A stretch of 64,000 bases of DNA from Bog-473 sp963809825 (GCA_963809825.1 CAWELJ010000014.1:68554-132553); one strand, 5' to 3'. Counted from the stretch's first letter, positions 26,896-36,173 are shown. Notes: generated by a model from the sequence alone, not told the origin. Made by a program: numbers and translations.

Positions 26896-28521
26896 TCAGA
26901 TCTCCTCGGGCACCATCTCGATCGAGCCGCAGGGGCACTCCTGGACGCACAGGCCGCAACCCTTGCAGAAGTCGTAGTCGAAGCGGTACCCGTGCGCCTC
27001 GTCGACCTTCATCACCGCGTTGTCGGGGCACACGCCGAAGCAGTTGTCGCACTGGAAGCAGTTCCCGCACGACATGCAGCGGCGCGCCTCGAACAGCGCC
27101 GTGGACTCGTCGAGGCCTCCGACGACCTCGTCAAAGGTCGAAGTCCGGCGGGCGGCCTCGAGGCGGGGACGCACCGCGTGCGGCGCGTCGGCGTAGTACC
27201 ACGTGTTGAGGTGCTCGGGCGTGGCCACCTCGTGGCGGGCCGGGCGCTCCCACTCGCGTCCGTCCAGCCAGGCGTCGATGGCCCGCGCCGCCCGCTTGCC
27301 GTGCCCGATGGCGTCGGTCAGCGTGCGCGCACCCGCCACGATGTCGCCGCCGGCGAACACGCCCGGGCGAGCCGTCATCAGGTCGGCCCCGACCGGAACC
27401 ACCCCGCCGTCGACCGTGATCTCCGGTGTCCCGTCCAGCAGCGACAGGTCAGCCTCCTGCCCCAGCGCCAGCACGACCGAGTCCGCCCGCAGCTCTTCGA
27501 ACTCGCCGGTCGGCTGCGGGAACCCGTCGTCGTCGAGCTCCATGCGCTCGATCGTCAGGACCTCGCCGGCCTGACCGACGATGGTCGACAGCCACTTGAG
27601 CCGCACCCCCTCCTCGACGGCGTCCTGGACCTCGTCGACATTGGCCGGCATGCGCTCCCGGGTGCGCCGGTACACGACCACCGCGTCGTCGGCGCCGAGC
27701 CGCCGTGCCGTGCGGGCGGCGTCCATGGCGGTGTCGCCACCGCCGTAGATCACGACCCGCCGGCCGAGCACCGGCGGCTCGTTGTCCTCCGTCTCGCGCA
27801 GCACGGACACCGCGTCGAGGATGCGGGCAGAGTCGCCGGCGGGGATGTCGGCGTGCTTCCCACGCTGCGCCCCCACGGCGAGGAAGGCGGCAGCGAAGCC
27901 ACCGTCTTCCATTGCCTGCGCGAGATCCTCGACCGTGTGGTCGCAGACGATCTCGACGCCCATGGACGCGATCCGATCGATCTCGCTCTCGACGACGTCC
28001 CGGGGCAGGCGGTAGGAGGGGATGCCGTAGCGCATCATGCCGCCGGGCAGCGGCGACGACTCGAAGATGACGACCGCATGGCCCAGGAGACGCAGGTGGT
28101 AGGCGGCCGAGAGACCTCCCGGGCCGGAGCCGACGACGAGCACCCGCTTACCCGTGGGCGCCCCGGGCGGGTCGGGCGCCCAGCCGTCCTGCAGGGCGCG
28201 GTCGCCCAGGAAGCGCTCGATGGCGTTGATCCCGACCGTCTCGTCGACGGTGGCCCGGTTGCAGGCGGTCTGGCACGGGTGGAAGCAGGCCCGCCCCATG
28301 ACGGCGGGCAGCGGGTTGTCGCGCATGATCTGGCGCCACGCCGCTTCGTAGGATCCGTCCTCGGCCAGGTACAGCCACTGCTGGATGTTCTCGCCCGCGG
28401 GGCAAGCGTTGTTGCAGGGGGGGAGACGGTCGACGTACACGGGCCGCTCGACCCGCCACGACCCGGTCTTGTTGGCCAGGCTGGAGCCGACCTCGAGCGT
28501 GATGGCGAAAGGCCTCTCCAT
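26896..28521 (-). CDS. GltD-like FAD oxidoreductase fused to 2x[4Fe-4S] ferredoxin domain
   Basis: 541 residues. The N-terminal cluster domain has Cys36, Cys40, Cys79, Cys83 and Cys87. GSGPGG (131-136) binds FAD, YGGGDTAMD binds NAD(P), and GDIVAGARTLTDAIGHGKRAA closes the flavin site, as in the glutamate synthase small subunit. The last 80 residues add a ferredoxin with CMSCGNCFQCDNCFGVCP and CKGCGLCVQECPCG. It overlaps the POR beta gene as TGATG, so it is expected to be the electron-transfer (delta-like) subunit linking ferredoxin to NAD(P)H. No GltB large subunit is near, so glutamate synthase is unlikely. Confidence 0.85.
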   Translation of the reverse strand: MERPFAITLEVGSSLANKTGSWRVERPVYVDRLPPCNNACPAGENIQQWLYLAEDGSYEAAWRQIMRDNPLPAVMGRACFHPCQTACNRATVDETVGINAIERFLGDRALQDGWAPDPPGAPTGKRVLVVGSGPGGLSAAYHLRLLGHAVVIFESSPLPGGMMRYGIPSYRLPRDVVESEIDRIASMGVEIVCDHTVEDLAQAMEDGGFAAAFLAVGAQRGKHADIPAGDSARILDAVSVLRETEDNEPPVLGRRVVIYGGGDTAMDAARTARRLGADDAVVVYRRTRERMPANVDEVQDAVEEGVRLKWLSTIVGQAGEVLTIERMELDDDGFPQPTGEFEELRADSVVLALGQEADLSLLDGTPEITVDGGVVPVGADLMTARPGVFAGGDIVAGARTLTDAIGHGKRAARAIDAWLDGREWERPARHEVATPEHLNTWYYADAPHAVRPRLEAARRTSTFDEVVGGLDESTALFEARRCMSCGNCFQCDNCFGVCPDNAVMKVDEAHGYRFDYDFCKGCGLCVQECPCGSIEMVPEEI

Positions 28522-29528
28522 CAGGGAGCCACCGCCTCGGTCTCGAGCAGCCCGTAGAGGTCGATGTTGCGGTCCGCCATTGCCTGCAACGCGGCGATGA
28601 TGTCCGGCCGCGCCGGGTCCCCCGCCGCGTCGAAGAGGTGCGCGTAGCGGCCCTGCAGGCGCAGGTACTCCTCCACCCGTGCCGGACGTCGGATGGTCGA
28701 GGCCCGCACGACCTCCCCGTTCTCCGCCTCGAACACCGGGAAGAGCCCGGTCTGCGTCGCCAGGCGGGCGACCTTCACCGTGTCGCCCGGTGCGGAGCCC
28801 CAGCCCAGCGGGCAGGTGACCAGAATGTGGATGTAGCGAGCGCCGTGCAGTTCCATCGCCCGCGTGACCTTGTCCTCGAGGTCGTGGAGGTCCGCCACGG
28901 TTGCCGTCGCCACGTACGGGATCCGGTGGGCCATGGCCAGCTCGGGCATGTTCTTGCCCTGTCCGAAGGAGTTGCCCGGATGGGGGCCGACCGCCTCGGT
29001 CGTGGCCGTCCGCGCTGCCGGCGGGGTCGCTCCCGACCGCTGCACGCCGGTGTTCATGTACGCCTCGTTGTCGTAACAGATGAAGAGCACGTCGTCGTTG
29101 CGCTCGAACATGCCCGAGAGGCACCCGAAGCCGATGTCCACCGTGCCGCCGTCGCCGGCCTGGCTGATCACCCGGGTCTCGGCGCGGCCCTTGACCCGTA
29201 GCGCCGCCGCGACCCCGGTCGCCACCGCCGGCGCGTTGCCGAAGAGGGAGTGGAACCAGGCGATCTGCCACGAGGTCTCGGGGTACGGCGTCGAGAACAC
29301 CTCGAGGCAACCGGTCGCGTTCACCGCCACCATCTGTCCGCCCGTGGCGCGCATGGCGGCATCGAGTGCGTATCTGGCACCCAGCGCCTCGCCGCAACCC
29401 TGGCAGGCGCGGTGACCCGACGTCAGCGAGTTAGCGCGCCCGGCGTCCGACTGCACGGTGCGGTCGGAGCGGTTCACCAGCCGGTTGCCGACAGCGAAGC
29501 TGCCCACCTGATAGAAGTGCACGCTCAT
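28521..29528 (-). CDS. porB: 2-oxoacid:ferredoxin oxidoreductase, beta subunit (TPP-binding)
   Basis: 335 residues. It has the CQGCGEALG motif (Cys42, Cys45) and the TPP-Mg2+ pattern GDGGTVDIGF...FICYDNEAYMNTG. This subunit decarboxylates a 2-oxoacid and, with the alpha and gamma subunits, passes electrons through Fe-S clusters to ferredoxin, making acyl-CoA. The sequence is closest in pattern to pyruvate-type enzymes. It sits between the alpha gene (two bases away) and the flavoprotein gene (1-base overlap). Confidence 0.88.
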   Translation of the reverse strand: MSVHFYQVGSFAVGNRLVNRSDRTVQSDAGRANSLTSGHRACQGCGEALGARYALDAAMRATGGQMVAVNATGCLEVFSTPYPETSWQIAWFHSLFGNAPAVATGVAAALRVKGRAETRVISQAGDGGTVDIGFGCLSGMFERNDDVLFICYDNEAYMNTGVQRSGATPPAARTATTEAVGPHPGNSFGQGKNMPELAMAHRIPYVATATVADLHDLEDKVTRAMELHGARYIHILVTCPLGWGSAPGDTVKVARLATQTGLFPVFEAENGEVVRASTIRRPARVEEYLRLQGRYAHLFDAAGDPARPDIIAALQAMADRNIDLYGLLETEAVAP

Positions 29529-29530
29529 AT

Positions 29531-30784
29531 TCAGCCGATCCTCGAGGCAACGACGCCGAGGTCGCGCAGCATGTTCTCCGCCGTCGGCCCGGAGCGGCGC
29601 TGTGTCGCCATGCGCTCGAGTTCACGCTCAACCAGGGCCATGTTGAGGTCGAGAAACGTCAGCCGCTCCGACTCACCCCGGAGTGCCGCCTCGAAGACCC
29701 CTCGCAAGGACGCCTTGGTGATGGGACGGCCGCCCAGTCCGGCCACCACGGTGGAGACGGGAACGGGGAGGCCGCTCAGCGCCATGGCGATGTCGGTCGA
29801 GAGCACGCCGCCGAAACCCACGCTGAAGGCCTTCTCGAGCACGACGACGTCACGCGCGCTCCCGAGCGCGCGGCGCACCGCGTCGATCGGGAACGGCCGG
29901 AACGACGTGATGCCCAGCGCGCCAATGCGAAATCCGGCCTCGCGTTGCTCGTCCACGACGTCCTTGATCGTCCCGAGCACCGAGCCCATGGCGACCACGA
30001 CCACGTCGGCGTCGGCGCTGCGGTACGGGTGCACGAGCCCGCCCGAGTCGCGCCCGAAGGCCTCAGCGAACTCGGCACCCAACTCGCCGAGGCGGCCGAG
30101 CGCGGTCAGCTGGCGGGCATGGGCCAGGTAGCGGACCTCCTCGAACGCATCGGGCCCGACCATGGCGCCGATCGAATAGGGATCGGCCGGGTCGAGGACC
30201 TGCCGCGGCTCGTAGGGAGGGAGGAAGGAGTCCACCAGTGCCTGGCTCGGCAGGTCGACCTGCTCGGTGGCGTGGGTGAGGATGAAACCGTCCATGTTCA
30301 CCATGACCGGGACGGACACCTCCTCGGCGAGCCGGAAGGCCTGAATGTGCAGGTCGGCAGCCTCCTGGACCGTCTCGGCGAAGAGCTGGACCCATCCCGC
30401 GTCGCGCGCTGCCATGGCGTCGCTGTGGTCGTTCCAGATGTTGATCGGGGCGCCGACGGCGCGGTTGGCCAGCGTCATCACGATGGGCAACCCGAGCCCG
30501 GCGGCGTTGTAGACGGCCTCCATCATGAAGAGGAGCCCCTGGCTGGCCGTGGCCGTGAAGGAGCGGGCCCCTGCGACGGAGGCGCCGATCGCCACCGACA
30601 TGGCCGCGAACTCAGACTCCACGTTGATGAACTCACAGGGCGAGAGCTCGCCCTTCTTCACCATTTCGCCCAGCGCCTCGATGATGTGGGTCTGCGGGGA
30701 GATGGGGTAGGCGCACACGACCTCTGGCCGGCACAGGGCCACCGTCTGGGCCACGGCCCGCGAACCCTCAATCTGCCGGCGCAC
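29531..30784 (-). CDS. porA: 2-oxoacid:ferredoxin oxidoreductase, alpha subunit
   Basis: 417 residues from a GTG at 30,784. The motif AYPISPQTHIIEAL and the segment VESEFAAMSVAIGASVAGARSFTATASQGLLFM are hallmarks of the pyrimidine/transketolase-core alpha subunit, and NIWNDHSDAMAARDAGW is close to pyruvate:ferredoxin oxidoreductases. It binds the 2-oxoacid and CoA. It overlaps the gamma gene by 17 bases and precedes the beta gene by two. Pyruvate is the likely substrate but is inferred. Confidence 0.88.
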   Translation of the reverse strand: MRRQIEGSRAVAQTVALCRPEVVCAYPISPQTHIIEALGEMVKKGELSPCEFINVESEFAAMSVAIGASVAGARSFTATASQGLLFMMEAVYNAAGLGLPIVMTLANRAVGAPINIWNDHSDAMAARDAGWVQLFAETVQEAADLHIQAFRLAEEVSVPVMVNMDGFILTHATEQVDLPSQALVDSFLPPYEPRQVLDPADPYSIGAMVGPDAFEEVRYLAHARQLTALGRLGELGAEFAEAFGRDSGGLVHPYRSADADVVVVAMGSVLGTIKDVVDEQREAGFRIGALGITSFRPFPIDAVRRALGSARDVVVLEKAFSVGFGGVLSTDIAMALSGLPVPVSTVVAGLGGRPITKASLRGVFEAALRGESERLTFLDLNMALVERELERMATQRRSGPTAENMLRDLGVVASRIG

Positions 30785-31376
30785 CGAGCATCGTCCTTCC
30801 GTCGGCGCTCATGACCCCGCGCGCCTGCTGGAACACCTCGGCCACCGCCGCCACGTTGCGCTCGGCCACCGAAGGGTTGGCACTGAAGCGCTCGCGGATC
30901 GCCGAGGAGATCGCGCCCACGGTGACCTGGGCGGTCAGAGCGGCGAACCCTCCGAGCATCGCCGCGTTGGGGAGCGGCTTTCCGATCTGCCGCAGCGCCA
31001 CCTCGGTGGCAGGCACCGTGAGCAGGCGCTCGGGCCGGAACCGGGAGGCCAGCGAGCCCAGCCCGAGCTCGTCGAGGGCCCGGGAGGAGTTCACCAGGAG
31101 GTAGCCGTCGGGGCCGAGGCCAGCGAAGAGATCGACCTGGTGCACCAGGGTCGGGTCGATCACGATGACGCAGTCCGGTGCCACCACCGGCTCCCGGGTC
31201 CGGATGGCTCGCTCGCCGAGCCGGCAGTAGGCGACAACGGGTGCACCCATCCGTTCGGAACCGAAGCTCGGGAAGGACTGCGCGTGCCGGCCCTCCTCGA
31301 AGGCAGCGAGCGCGAGGAGGTCCGCCGCCGTGACGGCGCCCTGCCCGCCCCTGCCGTGGAAGCGCACTTCGAACAC
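30768..31376 (-). CDS. porG: 2-oxoacid:ferredoxin oxidoreductase, gamma subunit
   Basis: 202 residues from a GTG at 31,376; the open frame extends to 31,523 but without conserved sequence. VFEVRFHGRGGQGAVTAADLLALAAFEEGRHAQSFPSFG is the gamma-subunit N-terminus, and APVVAYCRLGERAIRTREP follows as in PorG. It caps the alpha/beta core. It is the first gene of the porGAB-flavoprotein operon and is divergent from a small gene and GAPDH. Confidence 0.86.
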   Translation of the reverse strand: MFEVRFHGRGGQGAVTAADLLALAAFEEGRHAQSFPSFGSERMGAPVVAYCRLGERAIRTREPVVAPDCVIVIDPTLVHQVDLFAGLGPDGYLLVNSSRALDELGLGSLASRFRPERLLTVPATEVALRQIGKPLPNAAMLGGFAALTAQVTVGAISSAIRERFSANPSVAERNVAAVAEVFQQARGVMSADGRTMLGAPAD

Positions 31377-31539
31377 CGTTCCAGCGTGCCTGCGGCCCCG
31401 GGGGTTCAGTAGAGCCAAAGGTCCCCGGTGCCCGGGACCCGGACGTGACGAAAGTCCCTGGTGCTCGGCGCAGGGACGGGCATGAATTGCCTTGCCGTGC
31501 CCCGGGTCCAGCGCCCGGCCCATTCAGGAGGAGCGAACG

Positions 31540-31716
31540 ATGAAGATCGAACTGACCGATGCCCAGGCGGCGGACCTGCTCGAGCTCCTGCGGGGGGCGC
31601 TCGGCGACCTGAGCTCGGAGATCGCGGCGACGGACAACGCGTCGTACCGCGAGGGGCTGCGCAACCGGCGGGCTTCCCTGGAGAGCGTGCTGGAGCTGAT
31701 GAGCGCACAGGGGTAG
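31540..31716 (+). CDS. Small conserved hypothetical protein
   Basis: 58 residues from an ATG with a near-perfect ribosome site (AGGAGG, spacing 7). The sequence is helical: TDAQAADLLELLRGALGDLSSEI, then EGLRNRRASLESVLELM. This pattern recurs in short actinobacterial proteins of unknown function. It sits between the divergent POR operon and GAPDH and may share the GAPDH promoter. Confidence 0.6.
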   Translation: MKIELTDAQAADLLELLRGALGDLSSEIAATDNASYREGLRNRRASLESVLELMSAQG

Positions 31717-31809
31717 CGGATTCGATCGGGGACCTTTGGCACTACTGCGCACGGGGTGCCGATGGGACCATCGAATCGGGAGGGCCCCACGGCCCCCGAG
31801 GTGATGGAG

Positions 31810-32832
31810 ATGTCGACGATGGCCGTACGAGTCGCAATCAACGGGTTTGGACGGACGGGACGTGCCTTCCTCCGCGCCGCCCTGAAGTCACCCCACGACG
31901 TCGAGGTGGCCGCCGTCAACGACCTCGGCGATCCCGAGGCGCTCGCCCGACTGCTGGCCCGCGACTCGGTCCACGGGCACTTCCCGGTGCCGGTGTCCGT
32001 CGAGCACGACACGATGATGGTCGGCTCCTCCCCCGTGACGATGTTGATGGAGCCCCACCCGGCCGAGCTGCCCTGGCGCGAGCTGGGCATCGACGTGGTG
32101 ATCGAGAGCACGGGCCGCCTCACCAGCCGGGAGAAGGCGGCCGCTCACATTGAGGCGGGGGCGCGGCGGGTGGTCATCTCTGCGCCGGCCAAGGAAGCGG
32201 ACGCCACGTTCGTCGTCGGCGTCAACGAGGACACCTTCGACCCGGGCCGCGACTTCGTCGTCTCCAACGCGTCGTGCACGACGAACTGCCTGGCCGTCAT
32301 GGCCAAGGTGCTCGACGATGCGTTCGGCCTGGAGCAGGGCTTCATGACCACGGTTCACGCGTACACCGACGACCAGCATCTGGTCGATGCCCTCCACAAG
32401 GACCCGCGGCGCTCCCGTGGGGCGGCGATCAACATCGTGCCGACCACCACCGGAGCGGCGCGGGCCACCGGACTCGTGCTCCCGGACGTCGACGGGCACC
32501 TCGACGGGCTGTCGCTCCGGGTCCCGGTGCCGGACGGGTCGATCACGGACCTGGTGGCCCTGTTGGCGGCAACGCCCACGGTCGAGGAGATCTGCGGCGC
32601 CTACCGTGCCGCCGCCGAGATCGGGCGGCTCGCGGGTCTACTCGAGTACTCCGAGGACGACCTTGTGTCCACCGATATCGTGGGGTCCTCCGCCTCGTGC
32701 ATCTTCGACTCGAAGCTGACCATGGCGCAGGGCAACCTGGTCAAGGTACTGGGGTGGTACGACAACGAGACCGGCTATTCGAGCCGGCTCGTCGACCTGG
32801 CCACCGTCGTGGGTGGCGCGGGGGAGCACTGA
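31810..32832 (+). CDS. gap: Glyceraldehyde-3-phosphate dehydrogenase
   Basis: 340 residues from an ATG at 31,810 (GAGG about seven bases before it; ATGs at 31,804 and 31,819 are alternatives). The NAD-binding INGFGRTGR is at residues 10-18, Asn38-Asp39 in AAVNDLGD favour NAD+, the catalytic Cys156 lies in SNASCTTNC and His183 in TTVHAYTDDQ. It oxidises glyceraldehyde-3-phosphate to 1,3-bisphosphoglycerate. The phosphoglycerate kinase and triosephosphate isomerase genes are not next to it, so it may be a second copy. It lies directly before the hydrogenase operon. Confidence 0.9.
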   Translation: MSTMAVRVAINGFGRTGRAFLRAALKSPHDVEVAAVNDLGDPEALARLLARDSVHGHFPVPVSVEHDTMMVGSSPVTMLMEPHPAELPWRELGIDVVIESTGRLTSREKAAAHIEAGARRVVISAPAKEADATFVVGVNEDTFDPGRDFVVSNASCTTNCLAVMAKVLDDAFGLEQGFMTTVHAYTDDQHLVDALHKDPRRSRGAAINIVPTTTGAARATGLVLPDVDGHLDGLSLRVPVPDGSITDLVALLAATPTVEEICGAYRAAAEIGRLAGLLEYSEDDLVSTDIVGSSASCIFDSKLTMAQGNLVKVLGWYDNETGYSSRLVDLATVVGGAGEH

Positions 32833-32910
32833 TCGCCGAACCCGTCCCCGACGCCGCCCCACGGCGCGGTGCTCGTCGCGCCGACCCCCGAGCGGCGTAG
32901 GTTGGGAGCA

Positions 32911-34047
32911 GTGCATGCCGGAGACGATGCGGTCATCGCCCTCGACGGCCTGGACCGTCTGATCGCGCTGCTCGTCGCACGCGGCTACCGGACCTTGGGG
33001 CCGGTCGCCCGAGACGGTGCCATCGTGCACGGCGAGGTAACCGGTGCCGGCGACCTGCCTGCCGGCTGGCACGACATCCAGGCTCCCGGCCGGTACCGCC
33101 TCGAGCAGTCGGGTGACCCGGAGCTCTTCGGCTGGGCCGTGGGGCCGGCGTCCTGGAAATCCGAGTTCTTCCAGCCCGCAGAGACCGTGTGGCGGGCGAC
33201 GATGAGCGACGGTGCGGTGTCCCTGCGGGTGCCGCCCCCACCCGACCGGCCCGTGGCCATCGTTGGGGCGCGGCCCTGCGAATTGGCCGCGCTGGACATC
33301 CTCGATCGCGTCCTCGCCGGCGGTGAGGTCCCCGACGACCGCTACAGGGCCCGCCGCGCCGGAACGCTGGTCATCGCGGTGGAGTGCGGAAAGCCGTCCT
33401 CCACCTGCTTCTGCACGTCGATGGACACCGGTCCCGACGCCGGCGCGGGGTACGACCTCGCCCTGACCGAGTTGCTGGTGGGTGCGCACCGCTTCTACGT
33501 CATGGTGGGCACCGAGGCCGGTGCGGATCTGCTCGAGGAGCTGGACTGGACCGCGGCGACAGAGGACGACCGCCGTGCCCGCCGGGACGTGGTGGACGGG
33601 GCGCGGGCCGGCATGGGGCGCTCCCTCGAGACGGAGGGTCTCGCCGCGCTGCTGGGTCGCAACCTCGAGCACCCGCGATGGGATGAGGTGGCCGAACGGT
33701 GTCTCTCCTGCGGCAACTGCACGCTCGTCTGCCCGACCTGCTTCTGCGCCGACGTCAAGGACGTGAGCGAGGTCGACGGCACGATCGAGCGCCGGCGCTC
33801 ATGGGCCTCCTGCTTCGATGTCGACCACTCCTACCTTCACGGCGGCCCGATCCGGCCCACCACGTCCTCGCGCTACCGGCAGTGGCTGACCCACAAACTG
33901 TCGACGTGGTGGGACCAGTTCGACACCTCGGGCTGCGTCGGCTGCGGGCGGTGCATCGCCTGGTGCCCCGTCGGCATCGACATCACCGAGGAGGCGGCCG
34001 CCATCCGCAGCACTGACGGTGCGCTGGCGCCGGGGGACATCCGGTGA
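32911..34047 (+). CDS. hyhB: Group 3b [NiFe] hydrogenase, Fe-S (beta) subunit
   Basis: 378 residues from a GTG at 32,911; a GTG at 32,869 adds 14 residues. The protein has the HyhB/AsrA-type N-terminal domain with GARPCELAALDILDRVL and ECGKPSSTCFCTSM, then two ferredoxin clusters in CLSCGNCTLVCPTCFC and CVGCGRCIAWCPVG. It wires electrons between the flavin subunit and the small subunit. The next gene overlaps it as GTGA. The same family includes anaerobic sulfite reductase subunit A, but the downstream hydrogenase genes fix the role. Confidence 0.85.
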   Translation: MHAGDDAVIALDGLDRLIALLVARGYRTLGPVARDGAIVHGEVTGAGDLPAGWHDIQAPGRYRLEQSGDPELFGWAVGPASWKSEFFQPAETVWRATMSDGAVSLRVPPPPDRPVAIVGARPCELAALDILDRVLAGGEVPDDRYRARRAGTLVIAVECGKPSSTCFCTSMDTGPDAGAGYDLALTELLVGAHRFYVMVGTEAGADLLEELDWTAATEDDRRARRDVVDGARAGMGRSLETEGLAALLGRNLEHPRWDEVAERCLSCGNCTLVCPTCFCADVKDVSEVDGTIERRRSWASCFDVDHSYLHGGPIRPTTSSRYRQWLTHKLSTWWDQFDTSGCVGCGRCIAWCPVGIDITEEAAAIRSTDGALAPGDIR

Positions 34048-34514
34048 GCGAGGCGGCGCTGAACCTCCTCTCGGGCCACGCGTTCCTGGCCGGTTTCCCT
34101 CCCGAAGCCGTTGCGCTCGTGGCCGAGCACGCCGAGCCCGCCTCCTTCCGTCCGGGCGTGCTGCTCTTCCGGGAGGGGAGCCCCGCTGAGGTCACGTATT
34201 TCATCACCAAAGGCACTGTCTCCATCGAGATCCACGCGCCCAACCGCGGACCGATGGTCGTCGAGACGCTGCGGGCGGGGCAGGTGGTCGGGCTGTCGTG
34301 GGCCGCCCCTCCATTCCGCTACCAGTTCGACGCTCGCGCCGTCGACGAGGTGGACGTGGTCTGTGTCGACACCGCCCACTTGCGGGTGGCGCTGGCCGAG
34401 AACCCCCTGCTCGGGTTCCTCCTCCTCGACCGGCTGGCGGGGGTGATCCTCGAACGGCTCCAAGCGACCCGCATCAGGCTCCTCGACATTTACGGCAGGA
34501 GCGATGCTCGCTGA
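34044..34514 (+). CDS. Stand-alone cyclic-nucleotide-binding domain protein in hydrogenase operon
   Basis: 156 residues from a GTG that overlaps the previous stop by four bases. It is a single cNMP-binding beta-barrel: FRPGVLLFREGSPAEVTYFITKGTVSIE, then ETLRAGQVVGLSW, then a C-terminal helix (LGFLLLDRLAGVILERLQATRIRLL). The phosphate-binding cassette Arg-Ser pair of cAMP receptors is not obvious. There is no DNA-binding helix-turn-helix, so it is not a CRP regulator. It overlaps the next gene by 11 bases, so all are made together. A sensory or structural partner of the hydrogenase is likely. Confidence 0.8.
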   Translation: MSEAALNLLSGHAFLAGFPPEAVALVAEHAEPASFRPGVLLFREGSPAEVTYFITKGTVSIEIHAPNRGPMVVETLRAGQVVGLSWAAPPFRYQFDARAVDEVDVVCVDTAHLRVALAENPLLGFLLLDRLAGVILERLQATRIRLLDIYGRSDAR

Positions 34515-35364
34515 GGCCGCGGCAGAGCCCGCCGCCGTGGGGCCCTTGGTTCCCATGCCGTATGTGGTCGTGGGCCGGCGGGAGGAGGCCGCCGACGTGG
34601 TGACCCTCTCGATCGAACCCGCGCAGGGGGCGGTGCCGGCCTTCCGGCACGGCCAGTTCAACATGGTCACGTCCTTCGGCCGGGGCGAGGTGGCGATCTC
34701 AATGTCCAGTGCCCCCGGCGCTCCGGGACCGGTCGAGCACTCCATTCGCCGGGTGGGCGCGGTCACCGCAGCGCTCTGCGACGCCCCGGTGGGCTCGCTC
34801 GTCGGGATCCGTGGGCCGTTCGGGACCTCGTGGGGCATCGACGAAGTCGAGGACGGCGCCGACGTGGTGGTCATGGCGGGCGGCATCGGGCTGGCGCCGT
34901 TGCGCGGTGCGATCCGGGATCTCGTGGTGCGCCAGAGGGCTGGCCGCGGCCGTGTCTTCGTGCTCGCCGGCGCCCGCTCGCCTGACCAGATCCTCTTTCA
35001 CGACGACCTGATCGCCTGGACTGAGGCGGGGGCCCACGTGGGGATCTCTGTCGACGTGGCCGCGCCGGGTTGGACGGGGCTGGTCGGCGTCGTCACGGCG
35101 CTGCTGCCGGGCGCGCCGTTCGAGGCGCCCGGGTCGCTGGCCCTGCTGTGCGGACCTGAGATCATGATGCGCTTCGGCGGCCGCGCCCTGGTGGACCGGG
35201 GCGTCGAGGCCGGGCGCGTCCGGGTCTCGCTGGAACGCAACATGCAGTGCGGCATCGGCCTGTGCGGCCACTGCCAGCTCGGGCCGCTGCTGGTGTGCCG
35301 CGACGGCCCGATCGTCGGCTACGGCGGGCTGGCCGAAGTGCTGTTCATGGAGCGAAACCGGTGA
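34504..35364 (+). CDS. hyhG: Group 3b [NiFe] hydrogenase, FAD/NAD(P)-binding (gamma) subunit
   Basis: 286 residues of the ferredoxin-NADP+ reductase/PyrK type. The FAD domain has FRHGQFNMVTSFGRGEVAISMSS and the NAD(P) domain MAGGIGLAPLRGAI. The C-terminal [2Fe-2S] site is CGIGLCGHC plus a later cysteine (LLVC). It passes electrons between NAD(P)H and the Fe-S subunit. It overlaps both neighbours (11 and 4 bases), so the operon is translationally coupled. Confidence 0.87.
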   Translation: MLAEAAAEPAAVGPLVPMPYVVVGRREEAADVVTLSIEPAQGAVPAFRHGQFNMVTSFGRGEVAISMSSAPGAPGPVEHSIRRVGAVTAALCDAPVGSLVGIRGPFGTSWGIDEVEDGADVVVMAGGIGLAPLRGAIRDLVVRQRAGRGRVFVLAGARSPDQILFHDDLIAWTEAGAHVGISVDVAAPGWTGLVGVVTALLPGAPFEAPGSLALLCGPEIMMRFGGRALVDRGVEAGRVRVSLERNMQCGIGLCGHCQLGPLLVCRDGPIVGYGGLAEVLFMERNR

Positions 35365-36173
35365 CGCCCGAAGAGATCCCCACGTTGGCCGTATGGAAGT
35401 TCGCCTCCTGTGACGGGTGCCAGCTGAGCCTGCTCGACTGCGAGGACGAGCTGCTGGCCCTCGCCGGTGCGGTGAGGATCGCACATTTCACCGAGATGAC
35501 CCGTGCGCATGTCGATGGCCCGTACGACGTCTCCCTGGTCGAGGGTTCGATCACGACGGCGGAGGACGTCGAGCGGATCCGAGCGGTGCGTGCCGCATCC
35601 CACCGCCTGATCACCATCGGTGCCTGTGCCACCTCGGGCGGCGTCCAGGCGTTGCGGAACGCCACCGCGGAGGGCGAGTTCGTCCGGGCGGTCTATGCCC
35701 ACCCCGAGTACGTGTCGTCACTCGCGACCTCGACTCCGATCTCCGCCCACGTGCCGGTCGACTTCGAGCTCAACGGGTGTCCGATCGATCGTCATCAGCT
35801 GCTCGAGGTCATCACGTCCTCACTCGTCGGGCGGCGCCCGGTCATCCCGGATCACACGGTGTGCCAGCAGTGCAAGGGCCGGGGCACGGTCTGTGTCCTC
35901 GTTGCCCACGGGACGCCGTGCCTCGGACCGGTGACCCGGGCGGGCTGCGGTGCGCTGTGCCCGTCGGTCGGCCGCGGCTGCTACGGCTGCTTCGGACCCG
36001 TCGGCGGCGCGAACACGGATGCGCTGTCGAAGCATCTGCTCGAACAGGGCATGACGCCCCTGGACGGGTCGCGCCTCTTCTCCACCTTTTATGCGGGCAA
36101 CGAGGTGTTCGGCCGCCAGTCGGTCACGCTCCGGGCACGCGCCGGAACGGCTCGGACGGAGGCAGCGCCATGA
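35361..36173 (+). CDS. hyhS: Group 3b [NiFe] hydrogenase, small (delta) subunit
   Basis: 270 residues from a GTG at 35,361. ASCDGCQLSLLDCEDELL holds Cys17 and Cys20 of the proximal [4Fe-4S] cluster, TIGACATSGGVQALRN the third ligand, and ELNGCPIDRHQLLEVI the next. A further run of cysteines (CQQCKGRGTVCVL, CGALCPSVGRGCYGCFGP) supports additional clusters as in group 3 small subunits. It conducts electrons to the large subunit's NiFe centre. It is cytosolic, with no Tat signal. Confidence 0.9.
   Translation: MTPEEIPTLAVWKFASCDGCQLSLLDCEDELLALAGAVRIAHFTEMTRAHVDGPYDVSLVEGSITTAEDVERIRAVRAASHRLITIGACATSGGVQALRNATAEGEFVRAVYAHPEYVSSLATSTPISAHVPVDFELNGCPIDRHQLLEVITSSLVGRRPVIPDHTVCQQCKGRGTVCVLVAHGTPCLGPVTRAGCGALCPSVGRGCYGCFGPVGGANTDALSKHLLEQGMTPLDGSRLFSTFYAGNEVFGRQSVTLRARAGTARTEAAP

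Noticed and set aside
26896..28521. Glutamate synthase small subunit
   Set aside because: No large subunit gene nearby, an extra C-terminal ferredoxin domain, and translational coupling to porB argue for a POR electron-transfer subunit.
34044..34514. CRP/FNR-type transcription factor
   Set aside because: The protein ends after the dimerisation helix and has no helix-turn-helix.
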